Assembly: GCF_013363975.1 (NCBI RefSeq)
Contig: NZ_JABWGN010000016.1
Span: 62,001 to 126,000, forward strand
Length of the DNA: 64,000 nt
Direction: 5' to 3'
Origin: Nonomuraea montanisoli
GTDB lineage: Bacteria > Actinomycetota > Actinomycetes > Streptosporangiales > Streptosporangiaceae
The notes under the pieces are model-generated. The model saw only the letters and a program-made list of their open reading frames with translations. It had not been told where the DNA came from and did not search any database. Numbering within the stretch: the stretch's first letter is position 1; each line of letters opens with the position of its first letter. This document shows, in pieces, positions 32,998-42,010 of the stretch. A program made the position numbers and the translations under genes.

Positions 32998-33654
32998 TCA
33001 GTCGTCGGTGGCGACGTACCCGATGATGCCGCGCAGCTTCTCCACGGGGATCGCCCCGCGCCTCAGCAGCCGCGGCACCGCGGTGGTGAGGTCGAGGATC
33101 GTGGAGGGCGTGTTGTCGGTGGTCTTGCCGCCGTCGAGGTAGACGGAGACCGAGTCGCCGAGCTGCGCCTCGGCCTCGGCGGCGGTGACGGCGGCGGGCG
33201 CCCCCGAGCGGTTGGCGCTGGAGACGGCCATCGGCCCGGTCTCCTTGAGCAGGTCGAGCGCCACCGGGTGGAGCGGCATGCGGATCGCGACGGTGCCCTT
33301 GGTGTCGCCGAGGTCCCACGACAGGGCCCGGTTGGCCTTGCAGACGAGCGTGAGCGGCCCCGGCCAGAAGGCGTCGATGAGGTCCTGCCCGTACGGCCCG
33401 AGGTCCTCGACGAGCGCCCCGGCGGCGCGGACGGTGCCGACGAGGACGGGCGGCGGCATGTCGCGACCGCGCCCCTTGGCCTCCAGCAGCGCCGTGACGG
33501 CCGCGGGTGTGAACGCGTCGGCGCCGATGCCGTAGACGGTGTCGGTCGGAAGCACCACCAGGTCGCCGCGGCGCACCGCCGCGGCGGCCTCGGTCAGGCC
33601 CTCGGCGCGCTGTTCGAGGTCCGTGCAGTCAAAGGTTGTTGCCACGGCGTGCAT
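32998..33654 (-). CDS. tsaC: L-threonylcarbamoyladenylate synthase (Sua5/YrdC/YwlC family)
   Basis: A 218-aa protein that makes threonylcarbamoyl-AMP from threonine, bicarbonate and ATP for t6A modification of tRNA position 37. The nucleotide-binding core shows VVLPTDTVYGIGADA and AKGRGRDMPPPVLV, then SSANRSGAPA near residues 145-154. It is the short YrdC type without the Sua5 C-terminal domain. The first Met (33654) lies in a TAGGAT sequence that could be a -10 box; transcription from it would begin at the GTG at 33645, making a leaderless mRNA and removing three residues. It follows prmC by 22 nt in the usual prfA-prmC-tsaC order. Confidence 0.93.
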   Translation of the reverse strand: MHAVATTFDCTDLEQRAEGLTEAAAAVRRGDLVVLPTDTVYGIGADAFTPAAVTALLEAKGRGRDMPPPVLVGTVRAAGALVEDLGPYGQDLIDAFWPGPLTLVCKANRALSWDLGDTKGTVAIRMPLHPVALDLLKETGPMAVSSANRSGAPAAVTAAEAEAQLGDSVSVYLDGGKTTDNTPSTILDLTTAVPRLLRRGAIPVEKLRGIIGYVATDD

Positions 33655-33676
33655 CCTAGTCAGCTAGTCGGTCGGG

Positions 33677-34540
33677 CTAGTCAGGTTCGTCCTGGCCGAG
33701 CCGCGCGGTGACGAAGCGGTCCCTGCGGGTCAGGTCCTGGCGCAGGCGGACGTCGCGCCAGCCGTGATCCTCCGGGAACGTCAGGTAGACGGCGCTGCCC
33801 TGCTCGTCGGCGTGCTCGACGGCCACCCAGCCGCCGGGGCGCAGCAGCCGCCGGGCCGTGCGCTCGACGGCGCGCACCTCGCCGAGACCGTCGTCGCCCG
33901 TGCCGTACAGCGCCCGCGACGGGTCGTAGTCGCGCACCTCGGGGTCGCGCGGGACGGCGCCGGGCGGGATGTAGGGCGGGTTGGAGATGACCAGGTCGAC
34001 CTTGCCGTTGAGCTCGGGGAGCGCCTCGGCGAGGTCCTCCGGGTGCAGGTGCACGCGGCCCTGACCGTGCTCGGTGATGTTGCGCTTGGCCCAGCCGTAC
34101 GCGTCGGGGTCGACCTCCACGGCGTGGACCTCGCTCAGCGCGACCTCCTGGGCGATCGACAGCGCGATCGCTCCGGAGCCGGTGCCGAGGTCGACGACGA
34201 GCGGCGCGGCGACGTCCATGGCACGCAGCGTGTCGATCGCCCAGCCGGCCATGACCTCGGTCTCGGGGCGCGGCACGAACACGCCGGGGCCCACCCTGAG
34301 CTCCAGGTAGCGGAAGTAGGCGTGGCCGGTGATGTGCTGCAGCGGCTCACGTGCCTCGCGGCGGGCGATGCCCTCCCAGAACAGGGCGTCGAAGTCGGCG
34401 TCCCTGACCGTGTGCAGCTCGCTCCTGCGCACGGCGTGAACGAATGCCGCGATCTCCTCCGCGTCGGTGCGCGGCGAGGGCACACCTGCCTCGGCCAGCC
34501 GGGCGGTGGCGAGCGCGATCTCGTCCAGCAGAAATGTCAT
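33677..34540 (-). CDS. prmC: Release factor N5-glutamine methyltransferase
   Basis: A 287-aa SAM-dependent methyltransferase that methylates the Gln of the GGQ motif in release factors. The SAM site is VVDLGTGSGAIALSIA, and the catalytic NPPY is in LVISNPPYIPPG. The N-terminal helical domain (PRTDAEEIAAFV) contacts the release factor. It overlaps prfA, its substrate gene, by 4 nt. Confidence 0.95.
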   Translation of the reverse strand: MTFLLDEIALATARLAEAGVPSPRTDAEEIAAFVHAVRRSELHTVRDADFDALFWEGIARREAREPLQHITGHAYFRYLELRVGPGVFVPRPETEVMAGWAIDTLRAMDVAAPLVVDLGTGSGAIALSIAQEVALSEVHAVEVDPDAYGWAKRNITEHGQGRVHLHPEDLAEALPELNGKVDLVISNPPYIPPGAVPRDPEVRDYDPSRALYGTGDDGLGEVRAVERTARRLLRPGGWVAVEHADEQGSAVYLTFPEDHGWRDVRLRQDLTRRDRFVTARLGQDEPD

Positions 34541-35589
34541 GAGTGTTGTGCGAGCTTCTCCGCCATCTCGGCGTCGATGAGTGCCTGGGTGACGGCGTTG
34601 AGCTCGCCGTCGAGGACCTGGTCGAGGTTATACGCCTTGAAGCCGACGCGGTGGTCGGAGATGCGGTTCTCGGGGAAGTTGTAGGTGCGGACGCGCTCGG
34701 AGCGGTCGACGGTGCGGACCTGCGACTTGCGCTCGGCCTGCGCGGCGGCGTCGGCCTCCTCCTGGGCGATGGCCAGCAGCCGGGCGCGCAGGATGCGCAG
34801 CGCCGACTCCTTGTTCTGGAGCTGGCTCTTCTCGTTCTGGCAGGAGACCACCACGCCGGTGGGCAGGTGGGTGATGCGGACCGCGGAGTCGGTGGTGTTG
34901 ACGCTCTGGCCGCCGGGGCCGCTGGAGCGGTAGACGTCGATCCGCAGGTCGTTGGGGTCGACGTGGACGTCGACCTCCTCGGCCTCGGGGTAGACGAGCA
35001 CGCCCGCGGCGCTGGTGTGGATGCGGCCCTGCGACTCGGTGACGGGCACCCGCTGCACGCGGTGGACGCCGCCCTCGTACTTGAGCCTGGACCACACGCC
35101 CTCGTCGCCCTTGGCCCTGATGCCGACCGTGACGTCCTTGTAGCCGCCGAGGTCGGAGGGCTGGGTGTCGATGATCTCGGTCTTCCAGCCGAGCCGCTCG
35201 GCGTAGCGGAGGTACATGCGCAGCAGGTCGCCGGCGAACAGCGCGGACTCCTCGCCGCCCTCGCCCGCCTTGATCTCCATGATGATGTCCTTGTCATCGT
35301 TGGGATCGCGCGGGATCAGCAGGTGCTTGAGGCGCTCCTCCAGCTGGGGGATGCGCCCCTCCAGCTCGGCGGCCTCGGCCGCGAACGTCTCGTCCTCGCT
35401 CGCGAGCTCCTTGGCCGTGCCGAGGTCGTCGCGCGCCGCCTCCAGCTCGCGGTAGGTCGCGACGATGGGCGTGAGCTGGGAGTAGCGCCTGCCGAGGGTG
35501 CGGGCCTGGTGCTGGTCGGCGTGCACGGCGGGGTCGGCGAGCCGTAGCTCCAGCTCGGAATACTCCTTGAGCAACTCGTCGAGGTTCAC
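34537..35589 (-). CDS. prfA: Peptide chain release factor 1
   Basis: A 350-aa class I release factor recognising UAA and UAG. The codon-reading PxT tripeptide is PVT in VQRVPVTESQGRIHT, and the peptidyl-tRNA hydrolysis loop GGQ is in SSGPGGQSVNTTDSA. The N-terminal coiled domain is complete. The start is a GTG at 35589 preceded by AAGGA; a longer frame upstream has no ribosome-binding site and would overlap the rpmE 3' region. Confidence 0.96.
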   Translation of the reverse strand: MNLDELLKEYSELELRLADPAVHADQHQARTLGRRYSQLTPIVATYRELEAARDDLGTAKELASEDETFAAEAAELEGRIPQLEERLKHLLIPRDPNDDKDIIMEIKAGEGGEESALFAGDLLRMYLRYAERLGWKTEIIDTQPSDLGGYKDVTVGIRAKGDEGVWSRLKYEGGVHRVQRVPVTESQGRIHTSAAGVLVYPEAEEVDVHVDPNDLRIDVYRSSGPGGQSVNTTDSAVRITHLPTGVVVSCQNEKSQLQNKESALRILRARLLAIAQEEADAAAQAERKSQVRTVDRSERVRTYNFPENRISDHRVGFKAYNLDQVLDGELNAVTQALIDAEMAEKLAQHS

Positions 35590-35680
35590 CGTGGGTCCTT
35601 CTGCTTGGGTTTTCCGGCCGTTCACCAACAACGCCGACCCGGTCGCACCGTTGCGTGCGTCCGGGCCGGCGTCGGTGAAG

Positions 35681-35899
35681 CTACTTGCCCGAAGGCTTCT
35701 TGCCGAAGCGCTTCTCGAAGCGGGCCACCCGGCCGCCGGTGTCGAGGATCTTCTGCTTGCCCGTGTAGAACGGGTGGCAGGCGGAGCACACGTCGGCGTG
35801 GATGACGCCGTTCTTCGCGGTGCTGCGCGTGGTGAAGGTGTTGCCACAGGTGCAGGTCACCTGGGTCACGTTGTAGTCAGGGTGGATGTCGCGCTTCAT
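35681..35899 (-). CDS. rpmE: 50S ribosomal protein L31
   Basis: A 72-aa ribosomal protein of the zinc-containing (C+) type: TCTCGNTF supplies Cys16 and Cys18, and CSACHPFYTGKQK supplies the later CxxC pair. Because the zinc form is kept, a zinc-free paralogue under Zur control may exist elsewhere in the genome. It lies between rho and prfA, but on this chromosome one extra plus-strand gene (36129) separates it from rho. Confidence 0.97.
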   Translation of the reverse strand: MKRDIHPDYNVTQVTCTCGNTFTTRSTAKNGVIHADVCSACHPFYTGKQKILDTGGRVARFEKRFGKKPSGK

Positions 35900-36128
35900 T
35901 GCTGTCCTTTCGGGGTGCGGCCGCCGGGTCGCCTGATAACGCGCCGAGCGCGTCGGCGGGAGCCGGAACCGCTACGGGTCAGCTACCAGTGTGCCAGATC
36001 CTTCAACCAGCCCAGGCCACACGACATTCCCCCGTCCGTATGGCGAATCCTTATGACGGGGTCATGACCGGCACACTAGGCTCCACCCGCACAAACCATC
36101 ACTTACGTCTCATAAGGATTGCGATCAG

Positions 36129-37157
36129 ATGATCAAGGGGATGCGGCTGCTCATGGCGGCCGCTACGGGGGCTGTGCTTCTCCTCGGAGGTGTGCACCTC
36201 TCGGCCGCGAACGCGGCCACGGCCGGTCCGGACTTCTCCGGTGCGGCCTCGTCCGACGCGTTCATCCCGCTCGACAAGGACGTCGAGGTGACCGTGACGC
36301 TGCAGCTGAAGGACCCGGGGACCGTCAGCGCCGTCAACGGCACCATCACGCCGCCCGGCGGCTCCGAGCGGCCGGTGGGCTTCGACTTCCGGCCGTCCAC
36401 CGCGGCGGAGACCGCCGTGACCGGCCGGTTCGGCATCGGCAAGAACGATCCCGCGGGCACCTGGCGGATGACCGTCAAGGTCACCCGGAACGGCGCCACC
36501 CGGGACAACGCCTTCACGATCGACGTCTCGGCCCGGCAGGGCATCCGCGACGCGTCGGTCCAGCCGGACCCGGTGCAGCTCGTCAAGGGCAAGGACGTCA
36601 AGGTCTCGGTGCGGGCGGGGGTCAGCGACGCCACGTCCGTGTCGGCCAAGCTGATCAGCGACGAGAGCAACGAGGCGTTCGACCTGGGCGACCTCGCGCT
36701 CTACTCCGACGGCTCCTACCGCGGCGAGACCTACTTCGCCGACGACACCGCGCCCGGCTCCTGGACCCTTGAGGTGACCGCCACCCGGGGCGGCCAGGCC
36801 CTCAAGGGCGTCGCCTCGTTCACCGTGAACGCCCCCGCCGGTGGCGCGTCCAAGAAGGCGCGGACCAGGGTGACGATCAGCGCCCCGGCCAAGGCGGCCA
36901 AGGGCCGTCCGATCAAGGTCCAGGGCAAGGTCTTCCGCGGCTCCAAGGCGTACCCGGGCAAGCGGCTGGAGGTCTACTTCAAGGCCAAGGGCGCCAAGAC
37001 GTACAGGCTGCTGGGCTTCGCCAAGAGCAACACCTCCGGCAAGTACGTCAAGACGTACACGGCCCGCAAGGACGGCTACTTCCGCGTCAAGGTGCCGGGC
37101 ACGTCCACGGCCCGCAGCGCCCTGTCGCCGCAGGAGTTCGTGGACGTCCGTCCCTGA
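36129..37157 (+). CDS. Secreted beta-sandwich (Ig-like) protein of unknown function
   Basis: A 342-aa exported protein. The signal peptide has a basic start, an Ala/Leu/Gly-rich core and a probable cleavage after AANA near residue 30. The mature chain is beta-rich with about two or three repeating domains of roughly 90 residues: each has long alternating hydrophobic strands (VEVTVTLQLKDPGTVSAVNG; VKVSVRAGVSDATSVSAKLI; RVTISAPAKAAKGRPIKVQG) and Gly-Ser turns. The last domain resembles a cell-surface adhesion or calcium-free cadherin-like module. AAGGA lies upstream of ATG 36129. It is the only plus-strand gene between rpmE and rho and probably an insertion. Function is unknown. Confidence 0.75.
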   Translation: MIKGMRLLMAAATGAVLLLGGVHLSAANAATAGPDFSGAASSDAFIPLDKDVEVTVTLQLKDPGTVSAVNGTITPPGGSERPVGFDFRPSTAAETAVTGRFGIGKNDPAGTWRMTVKVTRNGATRDNAFTIDVSARQGIRDASVQPDPVQLVKGKDVKVSVRAGVSDATSVSAKLISDESNEAFDLGDLALYSDGSYRGETYFADDTAPGSWTLEVTATRGGQALKGVASFTVNAPAGGASKKARTRVTISAPAKAAKGRPIKVQGKVFRGSKAYPGKRLEVYFKAKGAKTYRLLGFAKSNTSGKYVKTYTARKDGYFRVKVPGTSTARSALSPQEFVDVRP

Positions 37158-37250
37158 GATCGGTGGGGGCGGTCGGAGGACCCCCGAGGGGAACGTCACG
37201 CGCGCGTGACGGCACAGGTCCCCGCGGGAGCCTGAGACCGCCCCGGGACA

Positions 37251-37288
37251 CGAAAGGGGCGACCGGGAGATCCCGGTCGCCCCTTTCG
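37251..37288. terminator. Bidirectional terminator between 36129 and rho
   Basis: Positions 37251-37268 and 37271-37288 form a perfect 18-bp inverted repeat around a two-base centre, with aaaggg on the left arm and cccttt on the right so that both strands end in U-rich stem bases. It lies between convergent genes and ends only 9 nt before the rho stop codon. Confidence 0.85.
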
Positions 37289-37297
37289 TCGCGTGCG

Positions 37298-39337
37298 TCA
37301 GTCGCGGTCGTTGCTCACCGTGGTCTTCTGGACCTGCAGGAGGAACTCGGCGTTGGACTTGGTCTCCTTCATCTTCTCCAGGAGAAGCTCCAGAGCCTGC
37401 TGCATGTCCAGCGCGTGCAGAACGCGGCGGAGCTTCCAGACGATCTGGAGCTCCTCCTTGGCCATGAGGATCTCTTCCTTACGGGTGCCGGACGCGTCGA
37501 CGTCCACCGCGGGGAAGATGCGCTTGTCGGCCAGGGAACGGTTGAGCTTGAGCTCCATGTTGCCCGTGCCCTTGAACTCCTCGAAGATGACCTCGTCCAT
37601 CTTGGACCCGGTCTCGACCAGGGCCGTGGCGAGGATCGTCAGCGAGCCGCCGTTCTCGATGTTGCGGGCGGCGCCGAAGAAGCGCTTGGGCGGGTAGAGC
37701 GCCGTGGAGTCGACACCACCGGACAGGATGCGGCCCGAGGCCGGCGCCGCGAGGTTGTAGGCGCGGCCCAGACGGGTGATCGAGTCGAGCAGGACGACCA
37801 CGTCGTGGCCCAGCTCCACCAGGCGCTTGGCCCGCTCGATGGCGAGCTCGGCGACCGTGGTGTGGTCCTCGGCGGGACGGTCGAAGGTCGAGTGGATGAC
37901 CTCGCCCTTGACCGACCGCTGCATGTCGGTGACCTCTTCGGGCCGCTCGTCCACGAGCACGACCATGAGGTGGCACTCGGGGTTGTTGCGGGTGATCGCG
38001 TTGGCGATCGACTGCAGCACCATCGTCTTGCCGGCCTTGGGCGGCGAGACGATGAGGCCGCGCTGGCCCTTGCCGATCGGGGAGACGAGGTCGATGATCC
38101 TCGTGGTGAGGATGTTCGGCTCGGTCTCCAGGCGCAGGCGCTCCTGCGGGTAGAGCGGCGTCAGCTTGTTGAAGTCGGGCCGGTTGCGGGCCTGCTCCGG
38201 GTCCATGCCGTTGACGGTGTCGAGGCGGACCAGGGCGTTGAACTTCTCGCGGCGCTCGCCGTCGCGCGGCTGCCGGACGGCGCCGGTGATGACGTCGCCC
38301 TTGCGCAGGCCGTTGCGGCGGATCTGCGCGATCGAGACGTAGACGTCGTTGCTGCCGGGCAGGTAGCCGCTGGTGCGCACGAACGCGTAGTTGTCGAGGA
38401 TGTCGAGGATGCCGGCGATCGGGATGAGGACGTCGTCCTCACCGATCACGGGGTCGCCGCCCTCGAAGCGGTCACGGCCGCGGCCGCGGTTGCGCTCCCT
38501 GAACCGGCCGCGACGACCGCGCCCGCCGCGCTCGTCGTCGTCGCCGCCACGCTGGTCGCCACGGTCGCGCTGGTCGCCACGGTCGCGCTGGTCACCGCGG
38601 TCGCCACGGTCGCCGCGCTGGTCGCGGCCCGCGTCGGCGGCGCGCTGGTCACGGCCGTCACGACCGTCGCGGCTGTCACGGCCGCCGTCGCGACCACCGT
38701 CGCGGTTGCCGTCACGGCCACCGTCGCGGCCGCCCTCACCGCGGTCGCCGACCGAGCGGTCGCTGCCCCGGTCGTTGCCGGTGCGCTCGCCACGCTCGCG
38801 GCGCTCGCCGCGGCTGCGCCGCTCGCGGCGGCTCTCGCCCCGGTCGCCACGCGGGTCGCCCTGCGCCGTGTCACCGGACTGCGCGGGCTGCTCGACGGCC
38901 GGCTCGGCCACGACGGCCGGAGCGGCGGCGGCCACCGGCTCAGCCGGGGCGGCGGCGGGCTCGGCGGCCTGCGGCGCGGGGTCGTCGGCGGGCTTGACGC
39001 GGGAACGTTCCCTGCGGGCCCGGGTGGGGCGCTCAGCCGCGGGAGCCGCGTCCGTCACGGCGGGTGCCTCGGCCACGGGAGCGGGCGCGCTCGCGCCCTC
39101 CGCGGAGCCGCCCTGCTTCTCCTGGATGGCCGCGATGAGCTGGCTCTTCCGCATGCGCCCGGTGCCGCTGATGCCCAGCTCGGCGGCCATCTTCTGCAGC
39201 TCGGGCAGCACCTTCGCGGACAGGCCGGTGCCGGAGCGACGCGCGCGAGGCTTCGCGGTGCGGGAGGGGGTGTCGCCGGACGCCGGCTGCGCAGGCGAGC
39301 CTGATGCGTCGGAGAGGAGTTCGGTGGTGTCGCTCAA
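37298..39337 (-). CDS. rho: Transcription termination factor Rho
   Basis: A 679-aa Rho of the long actinobacterial type. The N-terminal SAP-like segment (LQKMAAELGISGTGRMRKSQ) is followed by an insertion of about 230 residues: Ala/Glu-rich, then almost pure Arg-Gly-Asp repeats (units such as GDRGDQRDRGDQ), then an RNA-binding domain (VIGEDDVLIPIAGILDILDN). The motor domain has Walker A SPPKAGKT, Walker B VVVLLDSITRLGRAYN and the Q/R-loop regions. The start is an unusual TTG at 39337 with AAGGA in front. The RGD-rich insertion is known from other GC-rich actinomycetes to increase RNA binding. Confidence 0.96.
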   Translation of the reverse strand: MSDTTELLSDASGSPAQPASGDTPSRTAKPRARRSGTGLSAKVLPELQKMAAELGISGTGRMRKSQLIAAIQEKQGGSAEGASAPAPVAEAPAVTDAAPAAERPTRARRERSRVKPADDPAPQAAEPAAAPAEPVAAAAPAVVAEPAVEQPAQSGDTAQGDPRGDRGESRRERRSRGERRERGERTGNDRGSDRSVGDRGEGGRDGGRDGNRDGGRDGGRDSRDGRDGRDQRAADAGRDQRGDRGDRGDQRDRGDQRDRGDQRGGDDDERGGRGRRGRFRERNRGRGRDRFEGGDPVIGEDDVLIPIAGILDILDNYAFVRTSGYLPGSNDVYVSIAQIRRNGLRKGDVITGAVRQPRDGERREKFNALVRLDTVNGMDPEQARNRPDFNKLTPLYPQERLRLETEPNILTTRIIDLVSPIGKGQRGLIVSPPKAGKTMVLQSIANAITRNNPECHLMVVLVDERPEEVTDMQRSVKGEVIHSTFDRPAEDHTTVAELAIERAKRLVELGHDVVVLLDSITRLGRAYNLAAPASGRILSGGVDSTALYPPKRFFGAARNIENGGSLTILATALVETGSKMDEVIFEEFKGTGNMELKLNRSLADKRIFPAVDVDASGTRKEEILMAKEELQIVWKLRRVLHALDMQQALELLLEKMKETKSNAEFLLQVQKTTVSNDRD

Positions 39338-39794
39338 CTAAAAGGTCCTTCCCAGGGGTCGGGCGCCGGTTTCGTTCTGCCGGGCGTCCCGGAGGTGCTT
39401 GCGATCCGGAGCAACAGACCGGGTCGGGGTGCACGTTGCGATCTTCGGCCGCCGCTGGGGACGGTCGCCACTCATCGGGAGAGGCTCGTCCAGGCAGCCA
39501 CAGGCCGGTGGCGCGTGGAAGACACCCCCCAGATTGCTGTCGCCAGCCAGATGTCGAGGTGATTCGAACGCGCAGATCCCCGTCGTCGCCGCCTCGCGTC
39601 GGGCCAACCGGGTGTGGGCCAACCGGAGGCGACGGGTTCCGGGGAGACAGCCGCGCTGCCCACGCCTCGCGACGTGAAGCATGATGCAGCGATGTGTGGC
39701 TGACAAGCACGCACCCAACAGAGGGGCATCTGGTGCGGCTATCAGCCTAACATCACCAGCGCACACGGCTATTCCCTGGAGGTCTAAAGAGGCA
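39338..39794. promoter_or_regulatory. Long rho leader / spacer between thrB and rho
   Basis: This 457-nt stretch holds no supportable gene. On the rho strand it can serve as a long 5' leader. It contains direct copies of gggccaacc (near 39600 and 39617) flanked by partly complementary GC-rich segments (gtcgccgcctcg near 39586 and ggaggcgacgg near 39625), so stable RNA structure is expected. An autoregulatory rho leader is known in other bacteria, but nothing here proves it. Confidence 0.4.
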
Positions 39795-40712
39795 TCAGCG
39801 TGTCTCGGGAAACTGAACGTTCGCACCGACCTGGTCGACGTCCATTTGCTGGATGTGCCAGTCATTACCCACTTCGGGCGCGATCAAATCCTGCGAATCC
39901 GGTGTCGAAAACGCAAGGATCGTGGGACCCGCGCCGGAGACGACAGCGGGCACGCCCGCCGCACGCAGCCGTTGTACCAGATCCGCGCTCCGGGGCATGG
40001 CAGGCGCGCGGTAGTGCTGGTGGAGCCGGTCTTCCGTCGCCGCCAGGAGCAGCTCCCGATCGGGCCGCTGGGTCAGCGCGGCGATCAGCAACGCGGCCCT
40101 GCCGGCGTTGAAGGAGGCGTCCTTGTGGGGCACGTCCTTCGGAAGCAGCCCCCGCGCCTTCTCCGTGGCCAGCCGTGTCGCCGGGACGAGCACGACGGGA
40201 CGCACGCGCGCGTCGAGGGTCAGCTTCACCATACGCGGTGCGCCGGACTGCTCCATCCAGGCCACGGTCAGGCCGCCCGCGAGGCACGGGGCCACGTTGT
40301 CGGGGTGCCCCTCCAGCTCGGTGGCCAGCGCGAACACCTCGTCGTCGCCGAACGCGGCGGCCGCGTCCGGCGCGGCGAGCGCGCGGGCGGCGAGGAGGCC
40401 GGCGCAGATGGCCGCCGACGACGAGCCGAGGCCGCGGGCGTGCGGGATGCGGTTGAGGCAGTTCACCCGGATGCCGGCCGGCTGGGCGACTCCCATGCGG
40501 TCGAACGCGCGGCGCATGGTCGTGACGATCAGATGACCCTCGCCGAGGTCCACCTCGCCCGCGCCCTCGCCGCGCACCGTCACCTCGACGCCGGGCTCGG
40601 CGGTCAGCTCCGCCTCCACCTCGTCGTGCAGGCCGACGGCCAGGCCGAGCGCGTCGAAGCCGGGGCCCAGGTTGGCCGACGTGGCCGGCACGCGGATCAG
40701 CACGCTACCCAT
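39795..40712 (-). CDS. thrB: Homoserine kinase
   Basis: A 305-aa GHMP kinase that phosphorylates homoserine with ATP, the step before threonine synthase. Motif 1 is PATSANLGPGFDALG, the phosphate-binding motif 2 is HARGLGSSSAAICAG, and motif 3 is VVSGAGPTILAF. ATG 40712 is preceded by gaggaag; the longer frame from 40736 is less likely. It follows thrC by 72 nt. Confidence 0.96.
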   Translation of the reverse strand: MGSVLIRVPATSANLGPGFDALGLAVGLHDEVEAELTAEPGVEVTVRGEGAGEVDLGEGHLIVTTMRRAFDRMGVAQPAGIRVNCLNRIPHARGLGSSSAAICAGLLAARALAAPDAAAAFGDDEVFALATELEGHPDNVAPCLAGGLTVAWMEQSGAPRMVKLTLDARVRPVVLVPATRLATEKARGLLPKDVPHKDASFNAGRAALLIAALTQRPDRELLLAATEDRLHQHYRAPAMPRSADLVQRLRAAGVPAVVSGAGPTILAFSTPDSQDLIAPEVGNDWHIQQMDVDQVGANVQFPETR

Positions 40713-40784
40713 CCGTTCAGGTCTTCCTCTCCACACGCCGCGATCGCGGGCCGGGGTTCCGGCTCGTCCGTGTTGTGACGCGGG

Positions 40785-41843
40785 TCAGGCCAGGCCGAGG
40801 GCCGCGGCCGCCGCGTGGACGTCGATCGGCACCGTGACCGGCGCCGGGGCGCCGGAGATGGCCCAGTCGGGGTCCTTCAGGCCGTTGCCCGTGACCGTGC
40901 AGACGATCCGCTGCCCCGGCTCGACGAGCCCCGCGGCGTGCGCCTGGAGCAGGCCGGCGACGCTGGCCGCCGAGGCCAGCTCGACGAACACGCCCTCCTC
41001 CTGGGCCAGCAGCTTGTACGCGGCGGCGATCTGCCGGTCGGTGACCGACTGGATGGCGCCCCCGGACTCGTCGCGGGCGGCGGTGGCCAGGTCCCACGAG
41101 GCGGGGTTGCCGATGCGGATGGCGGTGGCGATCGTGTGCGGGTGGGCGACGGGCGCGCCGGTCACGATCGGCGCCGCGCCGCTGGCCTGGAAGCCGAACA
41201 TCCGCGGCGCCTTCGAGGACACGCCGTCGGCGAGGTACTCCGTGTAGCCCATCCAGTACGCGGAGATGTTGCCGGCGTTGCCCACCGGGATGCAGTGGAT
41301 GTCGGGCGCGTCGCCGAGCGTGTCGACGATCTCGAACGCGGCCGTCTTCTGGCCCTGGAGCCGGAACGGGTTGACCGAGTTGACCAGCGCGATGGGGTAG
41401 CTGGAGGACAGCTTGCGGGTCATCTCCAGGCAGTCGTCGAACGACCCCTCGACCTGGAGCAGGGTGGCGCCGTGGACGAGCGCCTGGGCCAGCTTGCCCA
41501 TGGCGATCTTGCCCCGGGGCACGAGCACGGCGCAGGTGAGCCCGGCGCGCACGGCGTAGGCGGCGGCCGAGGCCGAGGTGTTGCCGGTGGAGGCGCAGAT
41601 GACCGCCTTGGCGCCCTCCTCGACGGCCTTGCTGATGGCCATGGTCATGCCACGGTCCTTGAAGCTGCCGGTCGGGTTGGCGCCCTCGACCTTGAGATAC
41701 ACGTCACAGCCGGTGAGGGCCGAGACGCGGTGCGCGGGCACCAGGGGCGTGCCGCCCTCCAGAAGCGTGACGACCGGCGTCTTCGTGGTGACCGGAAGAC
41801 GCTCTCGGTACTCCTCGATGAGGCCACGCCACGACCTGCTCAT
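40785..41843 (-). CDS. thrC: Threonine synthase
   Basis: A 352-aa PLP enzyme converting O-phosphohomoserine to threonine. The PLP lysine is in NPTGSFKDRGM; the substrate and cofactor loops STGNTSASAAAYA and PVGNAGNISAYW are typical of the short class II-like bacterial enzyme. ATG 41843 has a gcagggag ribosome-binding site. In related genomes hom normally lies directly upstream; here hom is 20.5 kb away, at 62378. Confidence 0.95.
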   Translation of the reverse strand: MSRSWRGLIEEYRERLPVTTKTPVVTLLEGGTPLVPAHRVSALTGCDVYLKVEGANPTGSFKDRGMTMAISKAVEEGAKAVICASTGNTSASAAAYAVRAGLTCAVLVPRGKIAMGKLAQALVHGATLLQVEGSFDDCLEMTRKLSSSYPIALVNSVNPFRLQGQKTAAFEIVDTLGDAPDIHCIPVGNAGNISAYWMGYTEYLADGVSSKAPRMFGFQASGAAPIVTGAPVAHPHTIATAIRIGNPASWDLATAARDESGGAIQSVTDRQIAAAYKLLAQEEGVFVELASAASVAGLLQAHAAGLVEPGQRIVCTVTGNGLKDPDWAISGAPAPVTVPIDVHAAAAALGLA

Positions 41844-42010
41844 GATGACTCCCTGCCTGCGGTGTTGCGCCCGAGTGTACGGGGTGGCGAGGCGCGCCGC
41901 CGACCGCCGTCCACAGGGCGGACGGGTCCCGAGGAGGTTCCGACGGGTGTCCCGCATTACAGGAAATTCTCAGCATCTCCCGATAAAGTCTCGGCCAGGG
42001 GGTCACCAAC

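Noticed and set aside
32909..33319. Upstream extension of the repeat protein into tsaC
   Set aside because: It overlaps tsaC on the same strand, has no ribosome-binding site, and the ATG at 32908 with GGGAG gives a natural start.
37163..39304. 713-codon plus-strand reading frame opposite rho
   Set aside because: It is the antisense shadow of rho: its Val/Ala/Thr repeats mirror the RGD-coding repeats, and the rho frame carries all functional motifs.
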